From the NCBI GenBank assembly GCA_030544235.1, contig CM060463.1, positions 11,135,690 through 11,199,689 on the forward strand: a stretch of DNA of 64,000 nt, given 5' to 3'. Position 1 is the first letter of the stretch, and every line of letters begins with the position of its first letter. Shown one piece after another: positions 1 through 24,188 of this stretch. The notes under the pieces are model-generated. The model did not search any database. It saw only the letters and a list, made by a program, of their open reading frames with translations, and had not been told where the DNA came from. The translations under genes were made by a program, and so were the position numbers. Source of the DNA: Lepturacanthus savala (lineage: Eukaryota; Chordata; Actinopteri; Scombriformes; Trichiuridae).

Positions 1-2474
1 GTTCGGGCAGCAGCAGCAACTGGTTTTTGGATGCAGTCTATCTCATTTCCTTAATTATCACTATTTCCTTTCCGTGCATGCTCTAATTCTGAAGTGTTAA
101 AGCTAAAAATGTGTAAAAAGCACTGTGTACCATTGTATGAGACACATACATACGAGTAGGTAAATTTACCTCTAAAAATACATACAATTGAAATTTTATA
201 AATAAAACAACTAAGTGGTAACTATATAAATACTGTAACAAAGTAAGAACAGTGTCGATGTACAGAGAGGTAGAGAGCATGATATGAATAGTATATTTTA
301 TTAGTTTTAAATGAACTTTATGTAAGAGAATATCGCCTAGATACTATTGAACAATCATTCAAAAGTTCATTTGCCTATTCTTGTGATTTATGAGGATGAC
401 AGAGATCTTAGTGGTTAGCACTAATGCCTTGAAAAAAAGGAAGCAAAAAAAAAGAAAAGGTTCTGGGTTTAAATCTTGCATCTGATCATTACTTTGTACA
501 GACTGCATACATCCATCCTCCCTTGTGGCTCTGCAGAGGAAATAAGCAGTAACCGTGGACATATGATTTACAACAGGTTTTTGAAAATGGGGTTTGTAAC
601 TTCCCAATAGTGGAGCAATATGTTTTAAGACGGCAAGTGTCTGCATGACCTAATGCTAAAGTAGACAGGCTGCTGATTAATTTGGCTGCTGTGACTTCAG
701 GTGCAAGATCAAAACCAGAGGAATGCTTAAAAGAACCAACGAGCTGGAGGCACAGAGAGAAAGATTAGACAACAATCTTAACAGCCTCCTCACAAATATG
801 TCGGTACGGTCTGAATGTGCCGTCTGCTTATCTCATGCCAACTCCAGCTACATACGACCTACAACAGAACATGTACTTAAACACACCTCGATGGCACACG
901 TCTACGGGTCAAGTCATGTCAAGGGTCATATCTACAGCGGTCAACGAGTTTTTCTCAGGCTACTCAGCGATCACAGTGTAAACAGATAAGGTAGCACCAG
1001 TAGGGCACATTCTTTAAAACATTCACCCCCATCTTTGAAACAAATGGAGCCTAGCTGCATTTCAGAGCAGTTAATCTACTGGCTTGCAGAGGCTGATAAC
1101 GATCTAATTCTGCGAGTGTGTAATTGCAAACAGCTACAAATTGAAAATGGCCCTTACAAATAGTCCAAAAATGAAACAAGAAAAGACACAATATAATTGA
1201 AAACAGTCTGGTGGGCATTCTAATTCATTTTCAACCCGCAGTTTAATATTTTCCTGAGTTTCATTCCTCTTGCAGTGTGATCTTGCGACATTTTCCATTT
1301 CGTTTAATCCGCGCCTTAAGCTTTTTAAGGTGTCGAAGCCATTTAGCAAAGAGTCGGTTTGCTGTCTGGCTCCGAGAGACTAATGGCAGCTGCTCTGATG
1401 AGGTCCAAATCTAAACACAAAGCAGGAGGAAGCTTCCATTACTTCACACTTGTCCCGCAAATCCTGCCTTTACATACAGTATGTAGAGAAAAATAAACAC
1501 GTTTCGCTTCCCCTGTCTCTCTTCCTTCTTTCTGCTCTGTCTCTCCTCTGCTCTGTCTTAGTCATATGAGGGTGTATAAACATGAGCCTCCGTGGATCAG
1601 TGCACATAGAGACAGGATATGAGAGTGATTCCCCTTACCTCTCCCTTTTTGAACCTGCGTCAGACAGTGAAAACTGGCTCATTTCCAAAAAAAAAAAAAA
1701 AAAAAAAGGGCCATGGCGGGGTCAGTTCAGCTCTGCTGCGCTGCCTGTTGAGCAGAAGAACCCCCTCGCTGCTCTGTATGTATGGACAAGCAGAACTCAA
1801 TGTACACACACCTACTACTGAGCCGTCATTGCACGGTTGTGATTGCCGCACGCCATACACACAAACATGAGGATTCGCACACGGGGTTATACCTTTGAAA
1901 AGCTGAATCTAGTGTGATTGGAGGGGAGCAAAAGGGTAAAACACACAGGGAAATCAAACACAATAGATGTCGGAAGCGGGGCCCTTAGGGGCCATATGGC
2001 CCAGTAAAGACAAAGAATGTGCTGGAGGGGTGTGTTGTTCAATAATCACTGTAATAAAGATACTACGAAACCAATTTCTGCAGGACATTTCGAAAGGTGT
2101 TTGATCATCAGCATAACTCTGAATAAATTTGGAAACATCTGCATCTGCAGGCCAAAAGGCCTGTGACCTTACAATCATTGATTAATTAATGAATTGTTCA
2201 ATTAACTGAGTAATTGTTCAGTCAATAAAATGTCAGAAAATTGTGAAAAAATACAAGAAAATTTCCCAGATGCCAAAGTAGGATCTTATTTTTTTCCCTC
2301 CAATTTTTTGTACTTTTTTAGATGTCTTTTGTGCTTTAATTGACAGCGTAAAGTCAAGATCAGACAGGGAATTTGCGAAGAGAAAGAGCGGCTGACAAGA
2401 GTCATTTGTTGTGTTGTATGCAATAACCCAGGCTACTGTGATGCTCATACTCCATAAATAGATTTTTTTATTTA

Positions 2475-2745
2475 TTTTTTTCCATCTTCTATACCCACAT
2501 ATTCCTCATTAGGGTCGCAGGGGTCTGCTGAAGCCAATCCAAAATGCCTTACAGGCAAGAAGCAGGGATACACCCCAGATGGTCGTCAGCCTTTCGTGGG
2601 GCGCACACACACCATTCACTCACACCTATGGACAATTTAGAGCCTCCAATCAACCTCAGCATGTTTTTGGACTGTGGGAGGAAGCCGGAGATCCAACGCA
2701 GACACGGGGAGAACATGCAAACTCCACACAGAAAGGTCTTTTTTT
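2475..2745 (+). repeat. Dispersed repeat family, copy 1
   Basis: It shares, in order, ATTCCTCATTAGGGTCGCAG, GGTCTGCTG, CAATTTAGAG and TTTTTGGACTGTGGGAGGAAG with the copies at 40963 and 46551. This repeat is abundant in fish genomes. I do not assign a class. Confidence 0.75.
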
Positions 2746-2877
2746 TTATACTTATCCATTCATCCGCTATTCATTTTGCCCAGTAGTGTTAAAATTAGTC
2801 TGGAGTAACCAGAAGAACCCTGCCTGCGGGACTGTACTCTAACTCTGAATATGACAAACAGATCTAAAACATATGAA

Positions 2878-2974
2878 ACCCCTAAAGGGACAGAGAGAAA
2901 AAATTAAGTGTGCACACCTGTAACTTTCATGCGAGCAGCAGAAATGTTTAATTTCTCTATGTCCCTTTAGGGGC
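2878..2974. repeat. Short inverted repeat with CCCCTAAAGGG-type arms
   Basis: CCCCTAAAGGGACAGAGAG near 2879 is mirrored near 2955-2974 by CTCTATGTCCCTTTAGGGG, with about 45 bases between. The arms pair with few mismatches. Confidence 0.7.
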
Positions 2975-3874
2975 TCCGTAAAATCAACCCACAACTGCAG
3001 AAAAGCCAGAATTGGAGCGATGTGATTTGGTCTGTTGTCGTTACTAATAATAAAAAAAAAAAAAAAGCGAATCAGCAGTTCTTCACTTCAGCCGAACCCC
3101 CTGATGAAGGCAGCAGAGAGGGGGATCAAGCAGGGGAATGAAGAGGATAAAGAGGAAGCAGAGGTGTGGTTGGGAGGAGCCTGGACAGAGAGGTGTTTCA
3201 TAAGCCCTGCTGCCAGGCCCGGTACCTTGGGTTGCCAGGTCCCAGCTGCTGGGGTGGAGAAACTTTGAGGCTGATTCAGAGGCTGACTTTAAAAAAAAGA
3301 AAAAAAAAAGACAAGGAAGACATATTTTATCCTGCTGCCAGATTGTTCACTCTCTACTTGCGTAATTACCTTACTCGCCTGTGTGCTTCACCACTTTAAA
3401 ATGTGGGGGAAAAAAGTGATTTAGATAAAGTGGCTTTCAGATTAAGTAGGTGAAAGAGCACACGTATGAGGAATATACTGCACAACGCGGCGAGACCGCA
3501 TGCTATAGTCAATCAGCCAATGTTCAAGGTGCCTCAGTCGACTGTGTCAGACGCTGTCAGCTTCACTTACACCGATCCCTCCGCAGACCTCATAGCACCA
3601 CATTACTAAATTACTACTTAATAACCCATCTCAGACTCATTACTCAAGCTCAAATTGGTGTAGTTTAGATCAAATCCAACATCACTACAGAGCGATTTAT
3701 ATTTAAAAAAAAAAAAAGGCTCAGAATTAAAACCAAAAAAAGAAAAAAAAAAGCCATTATTTTTACTGCAGTGACTGCTGCTCATAAATGTCATGAGGCT
3801 GGCTCGTGTGACAGGGAGCAGAGAGAGAGAAGAGAGGAGAGGAGGAATAGTTGTGAAGCAGCGCTAATCTTAGC

Positions 3875-3888
3875 ACGCCATCTAGTGG
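3875..3888 (-). promoter_or_regulatory. CTCF-like motif (intron 5, putative)
   Basis: On the minus strand it reads CCACTAGATGGCGT, a close match to the CTCF core. The match is by eye only. Confidence 0.3.
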
Positions 3889-5739
3889 TGTCAACCGGTG
3901 TGATCCCCCCCAAATAAATAACTCAAGACCCTGACAAAACGATAAACACCACCAAATTCTGAAACGCAAGTTAGAAGTTTCGACTTTCTATGTAGTTATT
4001 GTTAACTGAATTGTGGAGAGCCTCAATTTAACAGAGACAACCTGAGCAGCTTTTATCTGGAACCGTTAAACAAAAGCTCTCAAAAATAAAAAATAAAAAA
4101 AAACCCGAAAACGTGAGGTTAATCATACCCTCGTTTATTCACAGGGGAATGAAGAAGTCATTTTTCACAGGCACGACTTCATTCGCCACAATCCGAATCT
4201 CAATGATTTGGCCGCAACCCCCGAAAGGTGCTGACTCAGCGGGCAATCTTTTAAGTAAAAGAAAGGGTGGGCTGCAGCGAAGATTAATGTGGACCAAAAA
4301 GGGATTTAATTCCCATTAGTCAACAGTCAAACTTCAGGGCCTTGTTGGGTTTCATTTCAAACTGATCCTGGTAGGACGGGGGGGCGATCCAGATGTGGGG
4401 ATGTTGCTACGATGTGAACTCCTGTCCGGCCTCCCCATCGAGGTACATCCTCTCAAACGCCGCCCTAATGTGGTGTCATGACCATCAGGAATGGCTTCCG
4501 AAAGCTGCCTAATGAATATATAGCACGGAGAGGAATTAGTTGGCCAGCGAGGGGGAGGGATAGTGGAGTGTGTGGGAGTGTGTGTGTGTGTGGGGGGGGG
4601 GTCTACGCCGCACCACATAAACAAACTTGTCTTGACAGAGTCGCTTGGCCAACAGAGGGAGATAGGCGGATAGTGAAGGAGGCCGAGAGAAAATGAATTA
4701 CCCTCCTGACACACGTCAAAGCCGATCACCGCTGAGGATCCTTTGCCATTCCCGCGCCCCCAAATCCCCACCGCCACCGCTGTGTTTCATCTGACAGCGT
4801 TAGTATGCACACAGGCCGTGCGCCAGCCTCCAAATGTATTCATTTATTCACAGCCCCTCGGAGAAATCACACTGTCTTGTTGTCCTTTTTTTCCCTCTCT
4901 CCCCACCCACCCCCACCCCAGCTGTCCAGATGGAATTTACGTGAATAACATCAGTTTAGTGAGGCAGAAAATAAGTACAGGCTAGCACAGCGGAGGGGAT
5001 TAGGTTACGCCCTCATCCACCTCCCCAAAAAAAAAGAAAAAAAAGGGGAAAAAAAAAGATGGAAAGACAAGTGTCACCTTCATATTCTTCTTCCTCCCTC
5101 TCCGTCCTCCTTCCGTGATTTCTCTTCCCGCTCTACTGAAACTTAGCAGGCGAGGGGGAAAAGAGCCCCAAACTGAGGGATCTATACAGCTTCCACTACA
5201 ATTATTTTGCGTTATCATGCACTGCCAGCGCAATTAAACGGAAGATCGTGAATCAAAGAACGAGCGTGTCTGTTTTCATTACAAAAAAGGTGAGCAACCA
5301 TCACGGGGAGAGTGGCCCAATGCTCATTTATCCTCGTTTTGTTTTGCATTTATAACACAACTAATTGCATTAATTAATCAGATGTCCTTCCAGTAAGAGG
5401 GAGAGCGCCTTGCCCGGGTAATTGAATGAGATGAAAGTGAGGGGAAAATTTCCAACCCCGATAAAGCCCAGGAGAAATTAAAATGTCTTCAGTCGGAAGA
5501 GTGGAAAGCCTCAATATTCGTCTAGCCTATCAAAAAGAATTCACAACACAGCCCTCAAGGAGGCAAGTAATTGTCTTAAGTATAAACTCTTGAAATTGAT
5601 TTCAGGCTTTGTAAGATGTGCTTTGCAATCGCCTGAAATTAAACTTCACAGGCTGCCAAAGACAGGCATACAAAGTGTGTGATCACCTTTAGAAGAAGTG
5701 TTTTACACTGGCAAGTGAGTCAGCCTGAATTCCTCCTAC

Positions 5740-18049
<12,310 letters not shown>

Positions 18050-18260
18050 GTTCCGCTCTCAAAGGCTCCTTTTGTCAGCGGCGCAGACCGTAAATGTGCA
18101 ACAACTGAGCATGTTTGACACCCCACTCATAACAAAACATGCCTGTCAAGGACGCTGCCATCTTGGCGTCATTACTTCCGCGTGGCGTCATCACGCACGC
18201 TTGTCTCGTGACCTTGAAAGAGCCGCAGGATCAACAGTTGGGTCTCGCTACCAAACTCAT
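18050..18260 (-). promoter_or_regulatory. slc25a26 promoter and 5' UTR region
   Basis: This CpG-bearing stretch is directly upstream of the start codon. On the coding strand an ETS/GABP-type CGGAAGT core (18180-18174) is followed by a YY1-type AAGATGGC core (near 18164-18157). This pair is common at TATA-less promoters of nuclear genes for mitochondrial proteins. No TATA box is seen. The start site is inferred to lie near or just upstream of the YY1-type motif, giving a 5' UTR of roughly 100-130 bases. The motif calls are by eye. Confidence 0.55.
18075..18161 (-). other. Upstream open reading frame in the slc25a26 leader (putative)
   Basis: The ATG inside the YY1-type motif (18161) opens a 28-codon frame that ends with TGA at 18077-18075, 25 bases before the main start codon. 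It is not in frame with the carrier and does not overlap it. It is transcribed only if the start site is upstream of 18161. If so, it could reduce initiation at the main ATG. No function of the peptide is implied. Confidence 0.35.
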
Positions 18261-19962
18261 GCAGATCCTTTAAATATTCACGCAGGTTTTATGATTAATT
18301 AAGAAACGCTGCTTTGTGATCTTAAAAATAAAAAAAATCTATAAAGTCAATTGTCACAAATTATTGTTGATCATATCTACATTATTTTTTATTACTGTGG
18401 AAATGTATTGTTTGGATTCAGTGAATATGACAGGAGAAAAAAAAGAAAAAACACATTTTAGAAATCATATTGTTATTTTTCATATTTATTGGCATTTTTA
18501 TTGATATTGTAACAGTATATTCAACCAGACGTGAACAAATATGGTTACAAATAATACAAATAATATGGTTCTTCTTCTCTCCCACTTTGTATCTGCCCAA
18601 GTCAAATGAATGACTGGTGCAGACAGTGTTTTTGGATTCTAATAAGTGTTGTGGTCTGCAAATGACATATGCAGAAAGACAGGATAGTGCAGCAGTGGTA
18701 GGAGAGTCAAGTTATGCAAATATCTAAAAAAAAAAAAACTATGCTATGAGGCTAATGAAATGTACAAAGAATATGTTAAAATGTTTAACCACAGTAACAT
18801 TAATAAAATAATCAAACATTTAATTGATAGTTAAATCAACTTATTTTAATAATTATTTTAGGGTTTGTTAATGGCTAATAAACTGTTCATAAACCATGTA
18901 GATGGACTATATGGTACATTTATTAACTATTTACAAAGTATCAATCAGTTGCCATTTAATAGTAACCATTCAAATAACGTTTATAGTTTATGAACCAATT
19001 GTTAACTATTAACAAAGGTTTTATTAACAATTAGTTAACTGTTGGGATAGGATATTTCATTTTTTTATTACACTGTTCCCATTGTAGATTCGAGTTGTGC
19101 ACACAAGGTGCTGTAAACCTGTTGTAAGCTTGTGTCAATAAAGCTGTTACAAATAATAAATTAATTAATACAGAAACAGTTGTGTCCGACTTTCTGTTAA
19201 TCTGCTTTTTTTCTATTCAGATCTCTCCTGTATAATGGAACAGTCTGGTGTCCCTGCGTGTTGTTACGTGTTATACACAGAGTAGACTATATATTGATAA
19301 GAAGTAAAACATTTCTCTTATGTGAAGGTTCTTGCAAATGTTTGCAATCCTTTCCTCATAAAATCAATGATTTCTCTCTTTTTTCCCCCGCACCTTGAAG
19401 GTATCTGTCTGCTTTTAAATAACGGCTGGACATTTAAAATATGGTTCAATATAAACTTAATACTTGGCATTAAAACTCAATTAGTTTTTTCCTGTTCAAA
19501 ATATGCTGATTGGAGACAGGTTATCTTCCTCAAGGTCCACCTTTTTATTAAAAAGAAGAAAAAAATTATATTACATATAATGAAGCCTTGTTCTTGTATT
19601 ACACAGTGTTCTTTAAAGGAGCTCCAAAAAAAAGATGCAGATCCACTGAGCACTGAGCAAAAAGGCTTGCAATGTTTAACTTTATTTTCCCCTATAGTGG
19701 CATTATGAAAAGTGCGGACTAGTGCCTCTTTGATTGTTCTGTTGTGCTGAAAGAGGGAATCTGAGCAAAGACTAGAGGTCAGCTGTTGCCATTGGTTTGA
19801 CTTTGTTTTTCTGTTTCCAAGCATCCTGGCCAGCTGTCTCAGTCATGGAAAGGCTGGGCCGTGCTGCTGTCTGAACCCCACCCTGTTTGTTCTGGTGGAT
19901 CCTCCAATCATCATCAATATTATCATCATCACAGTCCTCTATTATTATCAGATTTACAGAAC

Positions 19963-20292
19963 CGACACCACCGTTCAAAAGTTTGGGATTCGCTTAGAAA
20001 TGTCCTTATTTTCCAAATAAAAGCAGTGTTTTTTCAATGCAGATAACTTTAAACTAATCAGAAATGCAAGCAAGGTGTATAGAGGCCCATTTCCAGCAAC
20101 TATCACTCCAGTGTTCTAATGGAACAATGTGTTTGCTAACTGCATCAGAAGGAAGAAAACCCTTTTGAAATCATGTTAGCACAGATGAAAACAGTTTAGC
20201 TGGTTAGAGAAGCTATAAAACTGACCTTCCTTTAACGAAAGCAAAGTTTGAAGGGAAAAAAAAACGAATTCCAATACAAATTATTATTTTCT
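19963..20292. mobile_element. Tc1/mariner-like MITE, truncated copy
   Basis: It begins CACCGTTCAAAAGTTTGGG and is inverted relative to the copy at 14404. It shares TTCCAGCAACTATCACTCC and TTTAGCTGGTTAGA, and stops inside the element near 20,292, with no second terminus. Confidence 0.75.
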
Positions 20293-20519
20293 AAGCTTGT
20301 CACAAGTCAAACAAATCACAAGTCAAAACAGCCTTAAATTCAGCTCAATTACAAAAGGTGGTAAAATGGAGAGCCGTTCGGTAGCTGTCTCTTCTCCTTC
20401 TGTGCACACGAGGCATCTGGACTCGAATGGAGCCAAGACCTTGCAACCGTTATCAGTTCAACGCGATTTTATAAGAAAAAAAAAAACCCTACAATAACAA
20501 AATGAATTCAGGCAACGTG

Positions 20520-21150
20520 CTTCTCTGACCTTCCTCGACTCGCGTTCCTCTTGCCGTTCCATAACCACGGGGCCTTACCGTCCTGCGTCTCTCACCTGTC
20601 CCCGGTGACGCTGCTGAGTGAGTGTGCTCAGGTGAGTGTGTTCTTTCCCAGCGACACGCCGACCGGGTTATTTATGGGCTACTGTCAGCCAGGCAGCGTC
20701 TCCTATTAGGGAAGAGCAGGCGAGGGGCCACCACCTCTTTATTCAGCCCGGACCCAATGATGTCTGGGCTGAATGCGCCCGGTTTGAGGCTCGGCTCCCG
20801 TCATCCATCTTGTTGAAGCGGGTCTCGCAGGGATCCCCCCGTTGGACGGGAGCCTCAGCTGGACCTGGACCGTGCTTGCCGTCTCTGCTGTCTCGATCTG
20901 TATTAAGGCCCGAGGACAGCCATGGCATCGCTTCCACTCCGCTTCTCAACCTTTTTATTGCCTCGATGCGGCGCTGCGTAAGATTGGGTTCAGGGTACGA
21001 ACGTTTCGCCGTGATTCTCGCTCGTGTCTCGCTCGCATTCCCGGTGATTATTTATCGCGACGCCGTCGCCACGCTTGCGACTCACATTACGGCCTTTTCC
21101 CCAAGGCGGGCTTAAGTCGTCGTCCCTCAGCTCAGTCGATACGGCGCATT
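20520..21150. promoter_or_regulatory. CpG-rich block without an assigned gene (putative)
   Basis: CpG dinucleotides are dense from about 20,525 to 21,150 compared with the flanks, especially at 20,990-21,145. A consensus-like donor is present on the minus strand (ACG|GTAAGG near 20,579) and another on the plus strand (CAG|GTGAGT near 20,632). The block lies 2.5 kb upstream of the slc25a26 start. It could be an alternative noncoding first exon of that gene, the promoter of a noncoding RNA, or an unmethylated enhancer. The longest open frames here do not resemble known proteins. Confidence 0.35.
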
Positions 21151-23813
21151 AATTCCATGCCACACCTGAAATTGATTTTTTTTTTTCCTCCCCCCCCCTC
21201 ATCCTCAGCCTTTTAGTTGTTGTTGAGATGTTTGCGGCATCCAGATACCTGTCTGTTCTATCATGTAAAGCCATTTGTCACCCTGTCACGGCACATTATT
21301 GGGATTTTTGTCATTTGCGCTCCGAATGCCTGTATACCTGTAAATCTCAACGGGCTGCATTCAAAACGCACGACTCATAGATATTTCTAAACAAGACTAG
21401 ACCACTCATGATCAATATGCGTCAAGCGTAATCTTCCCAACGGTTCTTGGTTGACTTTTTTTTTTTGCCTTTGCACCGTTTTATTCATTCACCCGTAGCG
21501 ATGGAAATGTTCAAAACTTTCTGCACTTAGAAGCCGCTTATTTTTTTTTCAGATTCACCTAATGTGTTGCAGAGCGATTTCAGGTAAGTGCAGTTTAGGA
21601 TCTGAGGCCAAGTAGCACTAAAGTAGACCAGAACCTGACTTTTTTTTTTTTTTTTTGGTGGAGCCGCCGCTCGCAGCTGGCGAATTCATCCACAGAAGTG
21701 GATGTAAAATGCTGCCTGGATGAGAGTGGGAGCGTTCAAGTTACCTCCGCGCGAGGTCAATGAGAAGCACCCGGAGTCTGGGCAGATTTGCAGGGAGCAC
21801 CATTGATCTTGACCCACTCAAGAGTATGATCTCAGAGATAAAAGTGAGGAGACGAGAGGGGAACTTATTCACTGTCAGTCACAAGTCAGCAAAGGGCAAT
21901 TCTAGCCTGCAGGCTGTCTTTGAAAAACCGAAGGGCAAAGCGCGGAGGATTAAGCCGACGAGGTGGGGAGGGAGAGGATGCAAAGAGCCATAGGGGTTGT
22001 ATTGTAATAACGCCGCCCCGACATCTATTGGCTTATGTGCACGTTGGGTGACAGCGGGGATGAACTCTCGAGTCAAAAGTTTATGCGACTTGCACAGGTG
22101 AGAGGGTGTTCAGAGTTCCGCCTGAAGTTTTTAGACACCTTTTCTGCCTCTTTGTGTTATTTGCTGTGGGGAAAAAAAAAAAGAAACCACTGCATTTCTT
22201 TTCAGAAATCAGCATCTCTACATGTATCCCAGCGTCTGTTGAATTCCAACATATACATCCCTCGTTCTGCTTAAAGAGGTACCAGGAGTGGAATAAAGTC
22301 GCCCAAGAACAATGGTAAAGATATTGTGGAGAGCATGCTAAGATGCAGGAATGCTGGGATTCAAAATAAGGGTGATGGCACCAAATATTGATTTCTGAAC
22401 TCTTCTTAAGTGTAAACATTAGTATTATGAATTTGATCTTGTTTCTTTGCATTGTTTGAGATCTGAAAATATTGTATCTCCTTTGTTATTTTGACCATTT
22501 GTCATTTTCTGCAAATAAATGCTCTAAGCGATAATATTTTTATTTAGAATGAATTTTCATTACCCTTTTTTTTTAAAAGGCCCAGTTGCTCCTTTTGACG
22601 TTGTTATGGACCAACAATAGCCTTTTTTTGGTCTTGTTTGTAATTTGATAAAGTGACATCTGTAACGGTCGTGATTCGAGGGCCAAGAGAAACACGCGTC
22701 TGGACTCTGATAAGGTGATTTTATTCATGAGGGCAGCGCGGTGGTGGCCAAGCGGCGGCCGAATACAATTCCTGCTCGTTAGCCATCCTAACATTTTGCA
22801 TCGTTGGGGCACGGCAGCAGCAGGGGTTGGAAAAAATGTGGCCGAAGCCCCTTTACTCTTTCTTTTTTACCCCTAGGATGATGGGCCACATTAGACAGAG
22901 GAGGGGACAGGAGGAAAGGAAGGTAGGAGGTGCCATAAAGGGAAGAAAGGAAAAGAGAAAGGTTAGGGAGAAAGGGGAGAATAAAAGAACATTCATTATA
23001 AATTCACCAAATCGACAAGCTGTCAGGCTGCGCTGACGTCCATGTAGCACATAAGCCTCCGCTGCACTATTGACTCCTACGTCACGCCCGAAACATCCCT
23101 CTCCTTTCCTCACCTCCGGTTGCGTCCACATCACCTGTTTCTACTCCGCGGCCCCCGGATTGACCCCAGAGAGCCTTGCAAAACCATGTCATCATCCCAT
23201 CTTCCCTTTCCTTCCTCTCCCTCCCCGCCCTCTCAGCCCTGATGGGCCACCGGTGAAATATGAGCTGCCCGTAGCATATTGATCCCGCGCCTAACTCCTG
23301 CCTAAAGATAGATGGATCGCAGACAAGGCAAAGCACTCCTGAGTGATGCCTCCCCATTCTGCCGCGGCGGCAGGCCATAGTGCCGATGGCTACACTAGTT
23401 TCCATTGATCGCAGTGATCAATTTCACCACAATGCACGCTGATGGATTCTGTCGTTGTTTGTCTGGGAGCAGGTGATGCTGAGGGAAGGGGCCGTCACAA
23501 CAGCTGAACCGTGGCGGCCTCCGATTGGTCGGGACGTGTGCAATCAACCGGCGGTCAGACGGGCGAGGCCACGATAGAGACATCACCTGTCGGGACCTCT
23601 TTCACACTGCTGAGAAATAGAACACACTAAAAAATTATTATTATTTTTAGTTTTTATTAATATTTGTGTTTTTGCTTTTAGCTGAAGCTAAATTGCGTAG
23701 AGATTTTTAATTTCTCTATAGCACATAAAATAGATATACATTTAGGTATGAAGCAAAATAGCGACAATAGGCATTAATGGTTTTTCACACTTTAAAAAGT
23801 CCCCCAGTTGTTA

Positions 23814-24188
23814 CCACTTAGAAATGTCCTTATTTTTGAAATAAAATTACTGTTTTTTTCAATGAAGATAACTTTAAACTAATCAGAAATACACTCCATA
23901 CTCTATACATTACAAATGTCTGTTTTTTTTGGTGCTATATCTACATAGGTGCATAGAGGCCCATTTCCAGCAACTATCACTCCAGTGTTCTAATGGTACA
24001 ATGTGTTTGCTCATTGCAACAGAAGGCTGATGGATGATTAGAAAACCCTTATACAAATAATTATTTCTAACCATGTCAATGTCTTGACTATATTTTCTAT
24101 CCCAACACATGGTGCTAAATAAAAGTGTGACTTTTCATGGAAAACACAAAATTGTCTGGGTGACCCCAAACTGTTGAAAGGTAGTGTA
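23814..24188. mobile_element. Tc1/mariner-like MITE, copy with one terminus
   Basis: The right end TTGAAAGGTAGTGTA is present, while the left begins inside the element at CTTAGAAATGTCC. The interior matches the copies at 14404 and 19963. The part reading GGTGACCCCAAACTGTTG near the right end is the outer terminal repeat. Confidence 0.75.

Larger units (their letters stand above)
1..5739 (-). other. slc25a26 intron 5 (part)
   Basis: No coding exon was recognised here on either strand. The stretch holds a dispersed repeat (2475-2745), a short inverted repeat (2878-2974), several A-runs (1687-1707, 3049-3066, 3704-3717) and a CTCF-like motif (3875-3888). The part from about 4,480 to 5,650 has complex, balanced sequence with few simple repeats and could contain conserved noncoding elements. 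That is inference only. Confidence 0.6.

Noticed and set aside
4352..4777. 141-codon minus-strand frame
   Set aside because: It contains a TH repeat from a GT stretch and has no family features. It lies in intron 5 of slc25a26.
1..5739. Further slc25a26 exons (the IPFSL block and the third carrier signature)
   Set aside because: I looked for these strings on the minus strand and did not find them, so they are probably beyond the left edge.
20636..21216. Open frames of 124-159 codons in the CpG-rich block
   Set aside because: Long frames are expected in CpG-rich DNA because stops are AT-rich, and no protein family was recognised.
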